A stretch of 64,000 nt of DNA from SKLM01 sp964450435 (GTDB lineage Bacteria; Chloroflexota; Anaerolineae; B4-G1), in assembly GCA_964450435.1 (NCBI GenBank), contig CAYVCX010000001.1:62001-126000 (forward strand). Reading direction: 5' to 3'. Made by a program: the position numbers and the translations under genes. Below, one piece after another: positions 1 through 8,425 of this stretch; the first letter of the stretch is position 1, and every line of letters starts with the position of its first letter. The notes beneath the pieces are model-generated. The model did not search any database. It saw only the letters and a program-made list of their open reading frames with translations, and was not told the origin of the DNA.

Positions 1-2566
1 CGTCCAGGTCTTGAAAGGGGCCGCCTTTCCGGCGCGCTGCCAGGATGGCCTCGACCGGGCCCGTTCCCACGTTCTTGATGGCTCCCATGCCGAACCGGAT
101 CGTGGGGGGGCCATCGCGTTCATCCTCGATGATGAAGCCCAGGTCTGAGGCATTGACGTCGGGAGGCAGCACCTCAATGTTCAGTCGCCGGCATTCATCG
201 ATGAAACGGCTCACCTTGTCCGTGTCGTTACGCTCGACGGTCAGCAGGGCGGTCATATACTCGACCGGGTACTTGGCTTTCAAGTACGCGGTCTGACAGG
301 TGAGGACGGCGTAGTCTGCGGCGTGGCTCTTGTTGAACCCGTAGCGCGCGAAGTACTCGATGTCGTCGAAAATGGCGCCTGCCGTATCGCGGGGCATGGC
401 GCTACGCTCTACAGCCCCTTGGATGAACTTGGCGCGATGCTTGAGCAAGGCTCTCTTCTTCTTTTTCCCCACGGCCCGCCGAACGAGGTCGGCCTCACCG
501 GCTGTGTATCCCGCGATGTCGGTCAAGATGCGGATGATCTGCTCCTGGTAGACGATTGTGCCGAAGGTCTCCTCCAGAATTGGCTCCAGACTGGGATGGC
601 GGTATTCGACCTCCTTGACACCGTGGAGGCGATCGATGTAGTCATCGATGTACTCCATCGGGCCAGGGCGGTACAGGCTGATGGCGGCGATCACGTGCTC
701 GAACCGCTTGGGCTGCATCTTCATCAGCGTGCGCTGCATTCCCTGTCCCTCCACCTGGAAGATGCCCTGCACGTGACCCCGGGACAGAAGGTCATAGATG
801 GCCGGGTCATCCCGCGGGATGGTGAGCAGATCGAGATCGACGTCGTGGCGGTCCCGGATGAGTTCGCATGCGACGCGCATCGCGGTGAGGGTAGCGAGGC
901 CCAGGAAGTCAATCTTGAGCAGGCCCAGCTCCTCAGCTTCCGACATGGAGTACTGGGTGACCGCACCGATCTCATCCTGGCTGCTGCTGGTGGGGCGTCG
1001 AAGCGGCGTGTAGTTCACCAGGGGGATGTCGGAGACGATGACGCCCGCGGCGTGGGTGCTCGCGTGCCGGATATTCCCTTCGACGCCGCGTGCGGTATCG
1101 ATGAGCCGTCGGATGTGATCCGCTTCGTTGTACTGGTTCCGGAGCTCTGGTACGCTCTCAAGCGCCGCATCGAGCTTCACACCCGGTCCGCCCGGGACCA
1201 GGCGGGCGATGCGATCCACCTCTGATAGCGGATAATCGAGAGCCCGCCCGACATCTCGGATTGCGGCTTTGGCGCCCATGGTGCCGAACGTGATTATCTG
1301 CGCCACCTGTTCCTTTCCATAGGTGTCGATGGTGTAGCGGATCAGCTGCTCCCGCTGGTCGTCAGGATAGTCGAGATCGATGTCAGGCATGGTGACGCGA
1401 CCCTCGTTGAGGAATCGTTCGAAGATCAGGTTCTGCTCCAGAGGCTCCAGGTTGGTGATGTAGAGGCTGTAGGCGACGATGGAGCTGGCCCCCGATCCAC
1501 GGACGTTCCACCAGACGTTGTTCTCATAGGAGAAGCGGCATAGATCCCACACGATGAGGAAGTATGTGTCGAAGCCCATGCGGTGGATCACGTCCAACTC
1601 GTAATCGAGCCTATCCTTGATGGTGGGCGTCACCTCATCGTACCGTTCGTGCAGACCTTTCTCACAGAGATGACGGAGGTAGGATTGCGCGTCGTAGCCC
1701 TCCGGAACGTCGAAGACGGGTAGGTGATAGTCGCCGAACTCCAGCTCGACGTTGCAGCGCTCCGCGATCTCCATCGTGTTGGTGAGAGCCTGTGGCGTGT
1801 CGGGGAACAGGGAGGCCATCTCCTCGGCGCTCTTGAGGTAATAGCTCTGACCGTCCATGTGCATTCGGTCAGGGTCGGTGACGGTCTTGCCGGTCTGGAT
1901 GCAGAGCAGTACGTCGTGGATCGATGCCTGATCCGGCCGCGCGTAGTGGGCGTCGTTGGTGGCTACCAACGGGAGATCGAACTCACGGGCGAGGCTGATC
2001 AAGTGTTTGTTGACCGCTGCGAGCTCCGGGATGTCGTGATCCTGCAGCTCCAGGTAGTAGCGGCCCTGGAAAACGCTGCTATACCACTCAACGGCCTCAC
2101 GGGCCTTCCCGTGCTGCCCCTTGCGGATGCGACGAGCAAGCTCGGAGGAGCCGCACCCGGAAAGGACGATCAAGCCGTCGCTGTACTCCTCCAGTGCTGC
2201 TCGATCAACCCGCGGCTTGTAGTAGAAGCCCTCCAGCTGCGCGATGGTGGCCAGGTGCATCAGATTGTGGTAGCCTGTGTCATCCTCAGCCAACAGTACC
2301 AGATGATGAGGGCTGCGGTCTCGCTGTGGGTGCCGGTCCGTCCGTCGTCGCGGTGCCACGTACGTCTCCAGCCCAACGATGGGCTTGACCCCGGCGGCGC
2401 CGCACGCCTTATAGAACTGGACTGTCCCGTACATGGCGCCGTGGTCGGTCAGTGCCAGGGCCGGCATATCGAGCTCAACGGCCCGCTGGGCGAGCTCCCT
2501 GCAACTGTTTAGGCCGTCGAGAAGTGAGTATTCGCTGTGTACGTGGAGGTGGACGAAGTCATTCAT
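1..2566 (-). CDS. dnaE: DNA polymerase III subunit alpha (C-terminus beyond window edge)
   Basis: Catalytic polymerase subunit of the replicative DNA polymerase III holoenzyme. About 855 codons are visible and the 3' part runs off the left edge. The N-terminus has the PHP-domain start with its H-x-H motif (residues 8 and 10, in HLHVHSEYS). The palm-domain motif PDIDLDY lies near residue 393 and a further acidic motif, KIDFLGL, near residue 550; these are the places where the three catalytic aspartates sit in bacterial DnaE. The missing end should hold the OB fold and the tau-binding region. The ATG at 2566 is chosen because the family N-terminus begins there. A TATAAT box ends only nine bases upstream, so the mRNA should be nearly leaderless. 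Confidence 0.96.
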   Translation of the reverse strand, partial: MNDFVHLHVHSEYSLLDGLNSCRELAQRAVELDMPALALTDHGAMYGTVQFYKACGAAGVKPIVGLETYVAPRRRTDRHPQRDRSPHHLVLLAEDDTGYHNLMHLATIAQLEGFYYKPRVDRAALEEYSDGLIVLSGCGSSELARRIRKGQHGKAREAVEWYSSVFQGRYYLELQDHDIPELAAVNKHLISLAREFDLPLVATNDAHYARPDQASIHDVLLCIQTGKTVTDPDRMHMDGQSYYLKSAEEMASLFPDTPQALTNTMEIAERCNVELEFGDYHLPVFDVPEGYDAQSYLRHLCEKGLHERYDEVTPTIKDRLDYELDVIHRMGFDTYFLIVWDLCRFSYENNVWWNVRGSGASSIVAYSLYITNLEPLEQNLIFERFLNEGRVTMPDIDLDYPDDQREQLIRYTIDTYGKEQVAQIITFGTMGAKAAIRDVGRALDYPLSEVDRIARLVPGGPGVKLDAALESVPELRNQYNEADHIRRLIDTARGVEGNIRHASTHAAGVIVSDIPLVNYTPLRRPTSSSQDEIGAVTQYSMSEAEELGLLKIDFLGLATLTAMRVACELIRDRHDVDLDLLTIPRDDPAIYDLLSRGHVQGIFQVEGQGMQRTLMKMQPKRFEHVIAAISLYRPGPMEYIDDYIDRLHGVKEVEYRHPSLEPILEETFGTIVYQEQIIRILTDIAGYTAGEADLVRRAVGKKKKRALLKHRAKFIQGAVERSAMPRDTAGAIFDDIEYFARYGFNKSHAADYAVLTCQTAYLKAKYPVEYMTALLTVERNDTDKVSRFIDECRRLNIEVLPPDVNASDLGFIIEDERDGPPTIRFGMGAIKNVGTGPVEAILAARRKGGPFQDLD

Positions 2567-2575
2567 GGAACCGAT

Positions 2576-2590
2576 ATTATACCACAGTGG
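2576..2590 (-). promoter_or_regulatory. Extended -10 promoter of dnaE
   Basis: The minus strand reads CCACTGTGGTATAAT, with TATAAT at 2581-2576 preceded by TGTGG (extended -10). No -35 box is visible 17 bases upstream. The predicted transcription start is at about 2569, two to three bases before the dnaE ATG. Confidence 0.6.
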
Positions 2591-2603
2591 TTGAAGATTC
2601 GTA

Positions 2604-2652
2604 GTCGGCCCGGGTCCAGCATCGCGCGGTGCCGCGATGCTGGAAGGCCGAC
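2604..2652. other. Long two-part hairpin between dnaE and rocD
   Basis: An outer stem GTCGGCC (2604-2610) pairs with GGCCGAC (2646-2652). An inner stem CCAGCATCGCG (2616-2626) pairs with CGCGATGCTGG (2633-2643), with a six-base loop and an asymmetric internal loop between the two stems. It lies about 270 bases before the rocD start and just upstream of the dnaE promoter. The rest of 2653-2910 holds no gene that I can support. It could be part of a structured rocD leader, a small RNA, or a terminator-like element. I do not recognise it as a known riboswitch. Confidence 0.5.
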
Positions 2653-2925
2653 GAGAGAAGGTGGAAGGCCTGCTCTCAGTGGCGCTGCGGCTGGAAACGT
2701 GACTGGAAGCCTGGCCCTGGGAGTTTCCTAATTCCTCATCTCGTAGTACCATGAGCGGGTGCGAAGGGATCGCCACGCACCCTCGATGCATCGGGGCTGC
2801 AGGCTCGGATTAGCGGTCGGTGCGGCCCTGGACCCATTCTGGAAGGCAGGTCTGGGGAGATCCGGAGGCGCTCTGCCCTCCACGAAGCTGTCTGCAAAGA
2901 TGGAGCGTAGAAAAGGAGACAGAAT

Positions 2926-4137
2926 GTGAACCAGTTGGGCACGCGGGATTACATTGCCCTGGAGGACCGCTACAACGCCCACAACTACGCGCCCCTGGAC
3001 GTGGTGCTGGTCGAGGCGGAAGGCCCTTGGGTGTGGGACGTCGAGGGGAAGAGATACCTGGACTGTCTGTCGGCCTATTCGGCGGTGAACCAAGGCCATG
3101 GGCACCCGCGTATTGTGCAGGCGATGGTGGACCAGGCTCAACGCCTGGCGTTGACCTCACGGGCATTTCGCAACGATCAGCTGCCCGTGCTGGCGAAAGA
3201 GCTCTGCGAGTTGATGGGTTACGAGATGATGCTGCCCATGAACTCGGGCAGCGAGGCGGTAGAAACGGCCCTCAAGGCGGCCCGCAAATGGGGCTATGAG
3301 ATCAAGGGGGTGCCTGATGGGGAGGCCGAGATTATCGCTTGCGCGGGCAACTTCCATGGTCGTACCATCGCGGTGATTAGTTTCTCGCCGAGCGAGCAGT
3401 ATCGCGACGGGTTTGGGCCGTTCACGCCTGGGTTCAAGCTGATCCCGTATGGGGACGCGGATGCATTGGAGCGCGCGCTCACGGGCAACACCGTGGCGTT
3501 CCTCTTCGAGCCGGTGCAGGGTGAGGGTGGGGTGATCGTCCCGCCGAAAGGGTACCTTCGCCAGGTGCGTGAGATTTGCTCGCGGCACAACGTACTGATG
3601 ATCGCCGACGAAATTCAGAGCGGGCTGGGGCGCACGGGAAAGCTGCTCGCATGCGAGCACGAGGATGTGAAGCCTGATGTAGTTACGTTGGGCAAGGCGC
3701 TCTCGGGAGGCATGTACCCGGTGTCTGCTGTATTATCGTCCCGGGAGGTGCTGGGGGTGTTCGAGCCGGGGGACCACGGCTCGACCTTTGGAGGAAACCC
3801 CCTGGCCTCGGCGGTGGCTCGAGAGGCGTTGAGGGTGATTGTGGATGAAGAGCTGTGTGAGCGCTCGGCCGAGCTCGGCGACTATCTGATCTCGCGTCTG
3901 CAGGAGATTGAGAGCCCCCACGTGAAACTGTGCCGTGGAAGAGGGCTCTTTGCCGGAATCGTCCTCAAGCCGGAAGCGGGGGGAGCGCGGCGGTTCTGCG
4001 AGGCGCTGGAGGAACGAGGGGTGCTGGCGAAGGACACCCAGGGCAACGTCATCCGTCTGGCTCCTCCCCTGATCATCACGCGAGAGCAGATCGACTGGAT
4101 GGTGGAGCAGCTTGAAGACGTGTTGACGATGGCGTAG
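2926..4137 (+). CDS. rocD: Ornithine aminotransferase (ornithine--oxo-acid transaminase)
   Basis: PLP-dependent class III aminotransferase, 403 residues, the usual length for ornithine aminotransferase. It converts ornithine and 2-oxoglutarate to glutamate semialdehyde and glutamate in arginine and proline metabolism. Visible features are the N-terminal RYNAHNYAPLDVVL block typical of OAT, the cofactor-binding NSGSEAVETALK segment, the IADEIQSGLGRTG segment and the Schiff-base lysine in TLGKALSGGMYP. The start is a GTG, with AGGAGA at 2914-2919 ahead of it; the ATG two bases earlier hits a stop at once. It is a single gene, with a hairpin after its stop codon. Substrate choice within class III is inferred from sequence similarity. 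Confidence 0.93.
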   Translation: MNQLGTRDYIALEDRYNAHNYAPLDVVLVEAEGPWVWDVEGKRYLDCLSAYSAVNQGHGHPRIVQAMVDQAQRLALTSRAFRNDQLPVLAKELCELMGYEMMLPMNSGSEAVETALKAARKWGYEIKGVPDGEAEIIACAGNFHGRTIAVISFSPSEQYRDGFGPFTPGFKLIPYGDADALERALTGNTVAFLFEPVQGEGGVIVPPKGYLRQVREICSRHNVLMIADEIQSGLGRTGKLLACEHEDVKPDVVTLGKALSGGMYPVSAVLSSREVLGVFEPGDHGSTFGGNPLASAVAREALRVIVDEELCERSAELGDYLISRLQEIESPHVKLCRGRGLFAGIVLKPEAGGARRFCEALEERGVLAKDTQGNVIRLAPPLIITREQIDWMVEQLEDVLTMA

Positions 4138-4149
4138 GATCGGCCGGTG

Positions 4150-4195
4150 CGCCAGGCAGGCCCTGGAAGCTCCGCGTGCCAAGGGCTGCCTGGCG
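4150..4195 (+). terminator. Terminator-like hairpin after rocD
   Basis: CGCCAGGCAG (4150-4159) pairs with CTGCCTGGCG (4186-4195), and the stem continues inward through CCCT/AGGG with a bulge. It starts 13 bases after the rocD stop, between convergent genes. The following T-rich stretch is weak (TTCTGCTGTCTG). Confidence 0.55.
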
Positions 4196-4225
4196 TTCTG
4201 CTGTCTGTGGACCTGCCGCGAGTGT

Positions 4226-5266
4226 CTATTCGGGCAGGTCAGGATAGAAATCGATCACCCGGGTTCCATCGGCCAGGTATGCCTCCGCGGCTGCTCGGGC
4301 CCGGGCAGCATCGGGGGCCAGCGTTGCACCGCCGGCCTCGGCGAGGGCTGCCTCCAGATCTTCCAGGGACACGGCCAGCCCGACGACCGTTCGCGACTCG
4401 CCAAAGGTGAATCGGACCTCCGGGCCCGTCGCCCATGCACCATCGGCCCAAACGTAGGAGGAAGGCGCGTACTCCTCTGTGGCTGCGTCATAGCCTACTT
4501 GTATCACCACCTCGTCTCCAATGTCCGGGTTGATGCGCCGGCTGCCCACCGGTCGCCCGGTCTGGGTGTCCCCGTCGACATCGAGGACGAAGAGCCAGTT
4601 CATAGCCCCGGCGGGGGGGTCCGGTACGGTGTCGTGCAACTGGATCCAGAAGAAGGCCTCTCCCTCCTCGCTCCAGCCGGCCAGTTCCTCCGGCACGTCC
4701 TGTCCAGGTTGGAGGGCTATGCTCAGATCCGGTTCGATGCTGGCTGCCCGGATGTCGATGCCCTCGGGCGGTGACTCAACAGGCGCTCCGCTCGCGTAGG
4801 TGGCGATATCGCCTTGAGGGTCGAGGTCGACCGAGGGCGTAACCGATGGTTCGGGTGTGGCTGTCGGCGCCGCGGTGGGGGCAGCAGTCGGCGAAGGAGT
4901 GGGGGTCGGGGTGGGTGTGCAGGCGACGACGTGGACGATGGCCCCGGCTGCCTGGCTGGTGTCCTCATCGGTGACCGTTACGGTGTATGCTCCCGGGCTC
5001 TCACCGGCTGTGTAGAGGCCCTCAGTGTTGATCGTCCCCCCGCTGGCCTCCCAGACCACCGCAACGTCGTCCTGGACCGCGAACTGCTGCTCGTCGCCGG
5101 GGCAGAGACTAACCTCCGGGGGGGTGATGGTCAAAGGGGGGTTGCTCCGAACGGGCAGCCCGCCGCAAGCGCGAAGGATAGTCAGGCCCGCCAGGATAGC
5201 GACAACAATCATGAGTCCGATGGTGAACCAGAATAGGATGATGCGTACTCTATCGTTTAACAACAT
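4226..5266 (-). CDS. Membrane-anchored protein: Ig-like domain, Thr/Pro linker, C-terminal beta domain
   Basis: Unrecognised 346-residue surface protein. Residues about 8-32 form one hydrophobic segment (N-terminal anchor or uncleaved signal). Residues about 40-110 look like a bacterial Ig-like fold (…TPPEVSLCPGDEQQFAV…). A low-complexity linker follows, rich in TP, TA and SP repeats. The C-terminal half resembles extracellular beta-sandwich domains; it includes the phrase FVLDVDGDTQTGRP, a calcium-binding-like acidic loop. The protein should sit outside the membrane on a flexible stalk. It is the last gene of a run with tilS and starts 52 bases after the tilS stop. No enzymatic motif was seen. 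Confidence 0.75.
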   Translation of the reverse strand: MLLNDRVRIILFWFTIGLMIVVAILAGLTILRACGGLPVRSNPPLTITPPEVSLCPGDEQQFAVQDDVAVVWEASGGTINTEGLYTAGESPGAYTVTVTDEDTSQAAGAIVHVVACTPTPTPTPSPTAAPTAAPTATPEPSVTPSVDLDPQGDIATYASGAPVESPPEGIDIRAASIEPDLSIALQPGQDVPEELAGWSEEGEAFFWIQLHDTVPDPPAGAMNWLFVLDVDGDTQTGRPVGSRRINPDIGDEVVIQVGYDAATEEYAPSSYVWADGAWATGPEVRFTFGESRTVVGLAVSLEDLEAALAEAGGATLAPDAARARAAAEAYLADGTRVIDFYPDLPE

Positions 5267-5318
5267 ATAGCCTCCTCAATGAGAGCAGAAACCCATGCGT
5301 CGCCTGGTTGTCCAGGCA

Positions 5319-6812
5319 CTATGGTCTCGTGCGCTCAAATCGAAATGTCGCCACCCGTCGTGTTCCCCGCTCGACCGTGACGTCTTCCGCGATTCGGTAT
5401 CCACATACCCACACGACCTCACCCCCGGCGAGCAGCAGCGGAATGTTGTCACGCCATGCCCTGGGGATCTTGAGGTTGATCATTAACTCGCTCACCTTGA
5501 CCGAGTGCCCGCCCATCCCGTGGGGGCGAAACCGGTCGCCGCGACGGCGGGGCCGAAGCTCGATGGGATGGGTGACGGCATCGGCGTCGAAATAGGCCGT
5601 CCAGGGATGGTCAGGCGCCACAATCCTCGCCATATCCCAATGCTCCAGTATCGTCGCCTCGAGAACCCAATCCGACTCGGGCAAGGGCACCGTTCCGGGC
5701 GTCGGTACGGCCAGCGGCTCATCGCTCCACAGAAGAGGCTGCTCCGGGGGTGGCCCGGTCTCCGTCGCCTCCCCGATGGTGATGGTCTCATAGCCGACGG
5801 TGAGGGCCAGGCCCATGGGCAGCGTGGCTTGTTTACCCGTCTCCCCTTCGATCGCAATATCCCGGGCGTTCTCGACGTGGACGAAGGTCACGTCGCGCAG
5901 GCTCTGCCGCAGCCGATACGTGGCGTGGCGCAGCGTCGCGCGCTGGAGAGCCACGGGCAGCGCGCGCCAACTTGCCAGATCGAACACCACGGCGTCGTCG
6001 CGCTCCTCGCGCACCGTATTCTGCCATGCTTCTTCTCGCTGCGCAACCAGTACTTCGTGATCGGCAGCGACGACGGCGGCCGTGTGGCACAGGATCTTTC
6101 GGATGTTCGGGTTGTAGGTCTCAAGCTTGGGTAGAAGTTGGTGACGCAATCGATTGCGGAAGTATGTGGTGTCCAGGTTGGAACGGTCGAAGCGGGGCTG
6201 CAAGTCGTGCTGGCTGCAGTAGGCCTCGACGGCTGCCCGGGGTGTCTGCAGAAGAGGGCGGATGAGGACGGGCAGCCGCTGACCGGTGACAGGCGGTGGC
6301 AGGAACGGCTCCAGCAGTCGGTACTCGGTAAGTGGAGCCAGGGGCAGCATGCCCCGGAGTCCCGCCAGCCCTGAACCTCGCAGGAAGTGCATCAGTACCG
6401 TCTCTGCCTGGTCGTCGGCGTTGTGACCGACGGCGATCTTGTCCGCGCCGACGGCTTCGGCCACTTGGGCCAGGAACGCATAGCGGACGCGGCGGGCCGC
6501 TTCCTCGAAAGCCAGCCCACGCTCGTCGGCGAGCTTGGGAACGTCCCGCTTTTCCACGGTCACGGGCAGCCCCCAGTCGCTGGCTACTCTCTCCACAAAC
6601 TGGGCGTCAGCATCCGAGGCACGTCCTCTGGTGCTGTGGTTGAGATGGGCGACGTGGAGCTCGGCCCGATGTGTCTCGGGCAGGTGCTTGAGCACGTGGA
6701 GCAAGCACAGCGAGTCCGGACCCCCGGACAGGCCGACGACCACCCGGTCGCCAGGCTCGAGAAGATCGTACCTCTCGATAGCGGCCAGGACCTGTGCCGC
6801 GACGTCGATCAA
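5319..6812 (-). CDS. tilS: tRNA(Ile)-lysidine synthase
   Basis: Modifies C34 of tRNA-Ile(CAU) to lysidine using ATP, so that AUA is read as isoleucine. The PP-loop motif SGGPDS is at residues 28-33, and the N-type ATPase core follows with HNADDQAETVLM. The remaining C-terminal region (to residue 497) corresponds to the substrate-binding TilS and TilS-C domains, including a late RPRRRGDRF segment. The length is normal. It starts three bases after the stop of the EF-like mini gene, so the two are almost certainly co-transcribed. Confidence 0.93.
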   Translation of the reverse strand: MIDVAAQVLAAIERYDLLEPGDRVVVGLSGGPDSLCLLHVLKHLPETHRAELHVAHLNHSTRGRASDADAQFVERVASDWGLPVTVEKRDVPKLADERGLAFEEAARRVRYAFLAQVAEAVGADKIAVGHNADDQAETVLMHFLRGSGLAGLRGMLPLAPLTEYRLLEPFLPPPVTGQRLPVLIRPLLQTPRAAVEAYCSQHDLQPRFDRSNLDTTYFRNRLRHQLLPKLETYNPNIRKILCHTAAVVAADHEVLVAQREEAWQNTVREERDDAVVFDLASWRALPVALQRATLRHATYRLRQSLRDVTFVHVENARDIAIEGETGKQATLPMGLALTVGYETITIGEATETGPPPEQPLLWSDEPLAVPTPGTVPLPESDWVLEATILEHWDMARIVAPDHPWTAYFDADAVTHPIELRPRRRGDRFRPHGMGGHSVKVSELMINLKIPRAWRDNIPLLLAGGEVVWVCGYRIAEDVTVERGTRRVATFRFERTRP

Positions 6813-6815
6813 GAG

Positions 6816-7067
6816 CTAGGATACCCGGTAGACGCCGTCGCCCGGTCGGGCCCGGGACTTAAGCTTGATTCCGACCTCGTCTCCAGGGCTGGCCTCAACG
6901 ACATCCTCGTGCTCCACCTGCATCGAGGTGATGTCCTGTTCGAAGTCTGTCGTGTGGCCGGCGATACGGACACGATCACCGAGAGATAACGTGTCGCTTA
7001 ACTTGATCCCGGCGACGTTGATGTTTCCAAACCAATGGCTTACTTCACCGACGAGCTCCTCTGGCAC
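6816..7067 (-). CDS. Translation elongation factor-like mini protein (EF-Tu domain 2 type)
   Basis: An 83-residue protein that is essentially one beta-barrel of the EF-Tu/IF2 domain 2 type. The segment LGDRVRIAGHTTDFEQDITSM and the closing VEASPGDEVGIKL are characteristic. It has no GTPase domain. Such stand-alone proteins occur in Chloroflexota and archaea and are named translation elongation factor-like; their role is unknown. The GTG start at 7067 has GGGAGG six to seven bases upstream. It lies between prfB (165 bases upstream) and tilS (three bases downstream), a translation-related neighbourhood. Confidence 0.8.
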   Translation of the reverse strand: MPEELVGEVSHWFGNINVAGIKLSDTLSLGDRVRIAGHTTDFEQDITSMQVEHEDVVEASPGDEVGIKLKSRARPGDGVYRVS

Positions 7068-7232
7068 GGTTACCTCCCTTTTTTCTGCCCTCTTGCTCAG
7101 TGGACGCTGAGCGCCGACGGTGGAGACAATCTCACGGTCTGCACCTTCTGTGCGCGATCTTCTAAAAGCTGCTCCCAGTCCTCAGTCGTGCCTGTGGTGT
7201 TCACGTTGCCCGGGGATCTCGACGGCGGCCGA

Positions 7233-8322
7233 TCAGGCGGAGGCCATCTGAGAGCGGAGATAGGCTTCTATAAACCCGTCCAGCTGTCCGTCCAGGACGG
7301 CCTCTGTATTGCCGCTCTCGTATCCGCTTCGGTGGTCCTTGACCATATGATAGGGTTGAAGCACGTAGGATCGGATCTGATTTCCCCAGCGGGCCTCTAT
7401 ATGCTCTCCCTTCAACGCGTCAATCTCCTCCTGCTGTTTCTCCTCTTCAAGCTGAGTCAGTCGAGCTCTCAGGACGCGGAGCGCTGTCTCCCTGTTCTGC
7501 GCCTGCGAACGCTCGTTCTGACAGGAGACGGTGATGCCACTTGGCGTGTGCGTGATGCGCACGGCCGTCTCGTTCTTCTGCATGTGCTGTCCCCCGGCTG
7601 ACGAGGCAACGAACGTGTCAATCTCCAGATCGTTGGGATCGATGGACACCGAGATCTCACCGGCGATGTCGGGCCAGACCTCGACCAGGGCAAAGGAGGT
7701 ATGTCGCCGGTGAGCTGCGTCGAAGGGAGACAGGCGCACCAGACGATGCACGCCGCGCTCGGACCGGAGGTTCCCGTAGGCGTAGGAGCCGGAGACGGTA
7801 AGGGTCACGCGCTTTATCCCTGCTTCCTCGCCATGGAGTCGGTCGACGATTTCGGTCTTGTACCCATGGCTCTCCGCCCACCGCAGATACATCCGCAGCA
7901 TCATCTCGGTCCAGTCCTGTGCATCGGTGCCACCGGCACCGGCGTGGAGAGAGAGAATGGCGTCCTCCCGGTCGCGAGGGCCGGAGAAAAGCAGGAGAAA
8001 CTCCATCCGCTCGATCTCCTCTTCCAGGGCCTCCGTCTCGGTCGTTAACTCATGGCTTAGACTCTCGTCCCCGAGAGACGCGAGCTCCAGAGTGTCCTGG
8101 ACGCGCTGCGACAAGGAGTTCCAGCGTGACACCTCTTCCTTAAGGCTGGCGAGTCGCTGCATCTCCTTCTGAGCCTTCTCCGGGACGTCCCAGAAATCCG
8201 ATGCGCTGGCGCGCTTCTCCAGTCTGGCTATCTCCTGTTCTTTGGCCTCCAGGTCAAAGATGCCCCCGGATGCTGTCGAGTTTGGCTTCCAGGGCGGTCA
8301 ATCGTTCCTGTAGTTCTTCCAT
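7233..8322 (-). CDS. prfB: Peptide chain release factor 2, read through a programmed +1 frameshift
   Basis: RF2 ends translation at UGA and UAA codons. The ATG at 8322 opens a 22-codon first frame that ends at an in-frame TGA (8256-8254). Skipping base 8256 continues in the second frame from GAC (8255) to the stop at 7233, giving about 362 residues, normal for RF2. Translation of both parts joins smoothly (…SIRGHL then DLEAKEQEIARL…). The SPF stop-codon recognition motif (RLSPFDAAHRRHTS) and the GGQ peptidyl-hydrolysis motif (SSAGGQHMQKNETAVR) are present. A GGGAGGA ribosome site precedes the ATG. An annotation starting at 8162 or in one frame only would lose the N-terminus. It follows ftsY in the same direction. 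Confidence 0.95.
8253..8268 (-). promoter_or_regulatory. prfB: RF2 autoregulatory +1 frameshift site
   Basis: The minus strand reads CGGGGGCATCTTTGAC. This is the classic layout: an internal ribosome-binding-like GGGGG three bases before the slippery CTT, followed by TGA C. When RF2 is scarce, the ribosome pauses at TGA and slips +1. Confidence 0.93.
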
Positions 8323-8342
8323 GTATCCTCCCCCCATCGGTT

Positions 8343-8421
8343 CCTGGTAGATTGGGAAACCGGTACCTTGGTGCGCTGGTACCGCCAACTTACCAAGCGA
8401 CTGGTCTCCCAACGTACCAAG
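8343..8421. repeat. Imperfect nested inverted repeat rich in TTGGTA/TACCAA
   Basis: Outer arms at 8343-8363 and 8401-8421 match at about 16 of 21 positions as inverted repeats. Inner arms CGCTGGTA (8374-8381) and TACCAAGCG (8391-8399) pair as well. The unit fills the space between the ftsY stop and the prfB start. It may be a dispersed intergenic palindrome or a structured leader of prfB. Confidence 0.5.
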
Positions 8422-8425
8422 TCAT

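Noticed and set aside
323..1225. 300-codon plus-strand frame
   Set aside because: It lies opposite the dnaE coding strand, has no family features, and is explained by high GC antisense.
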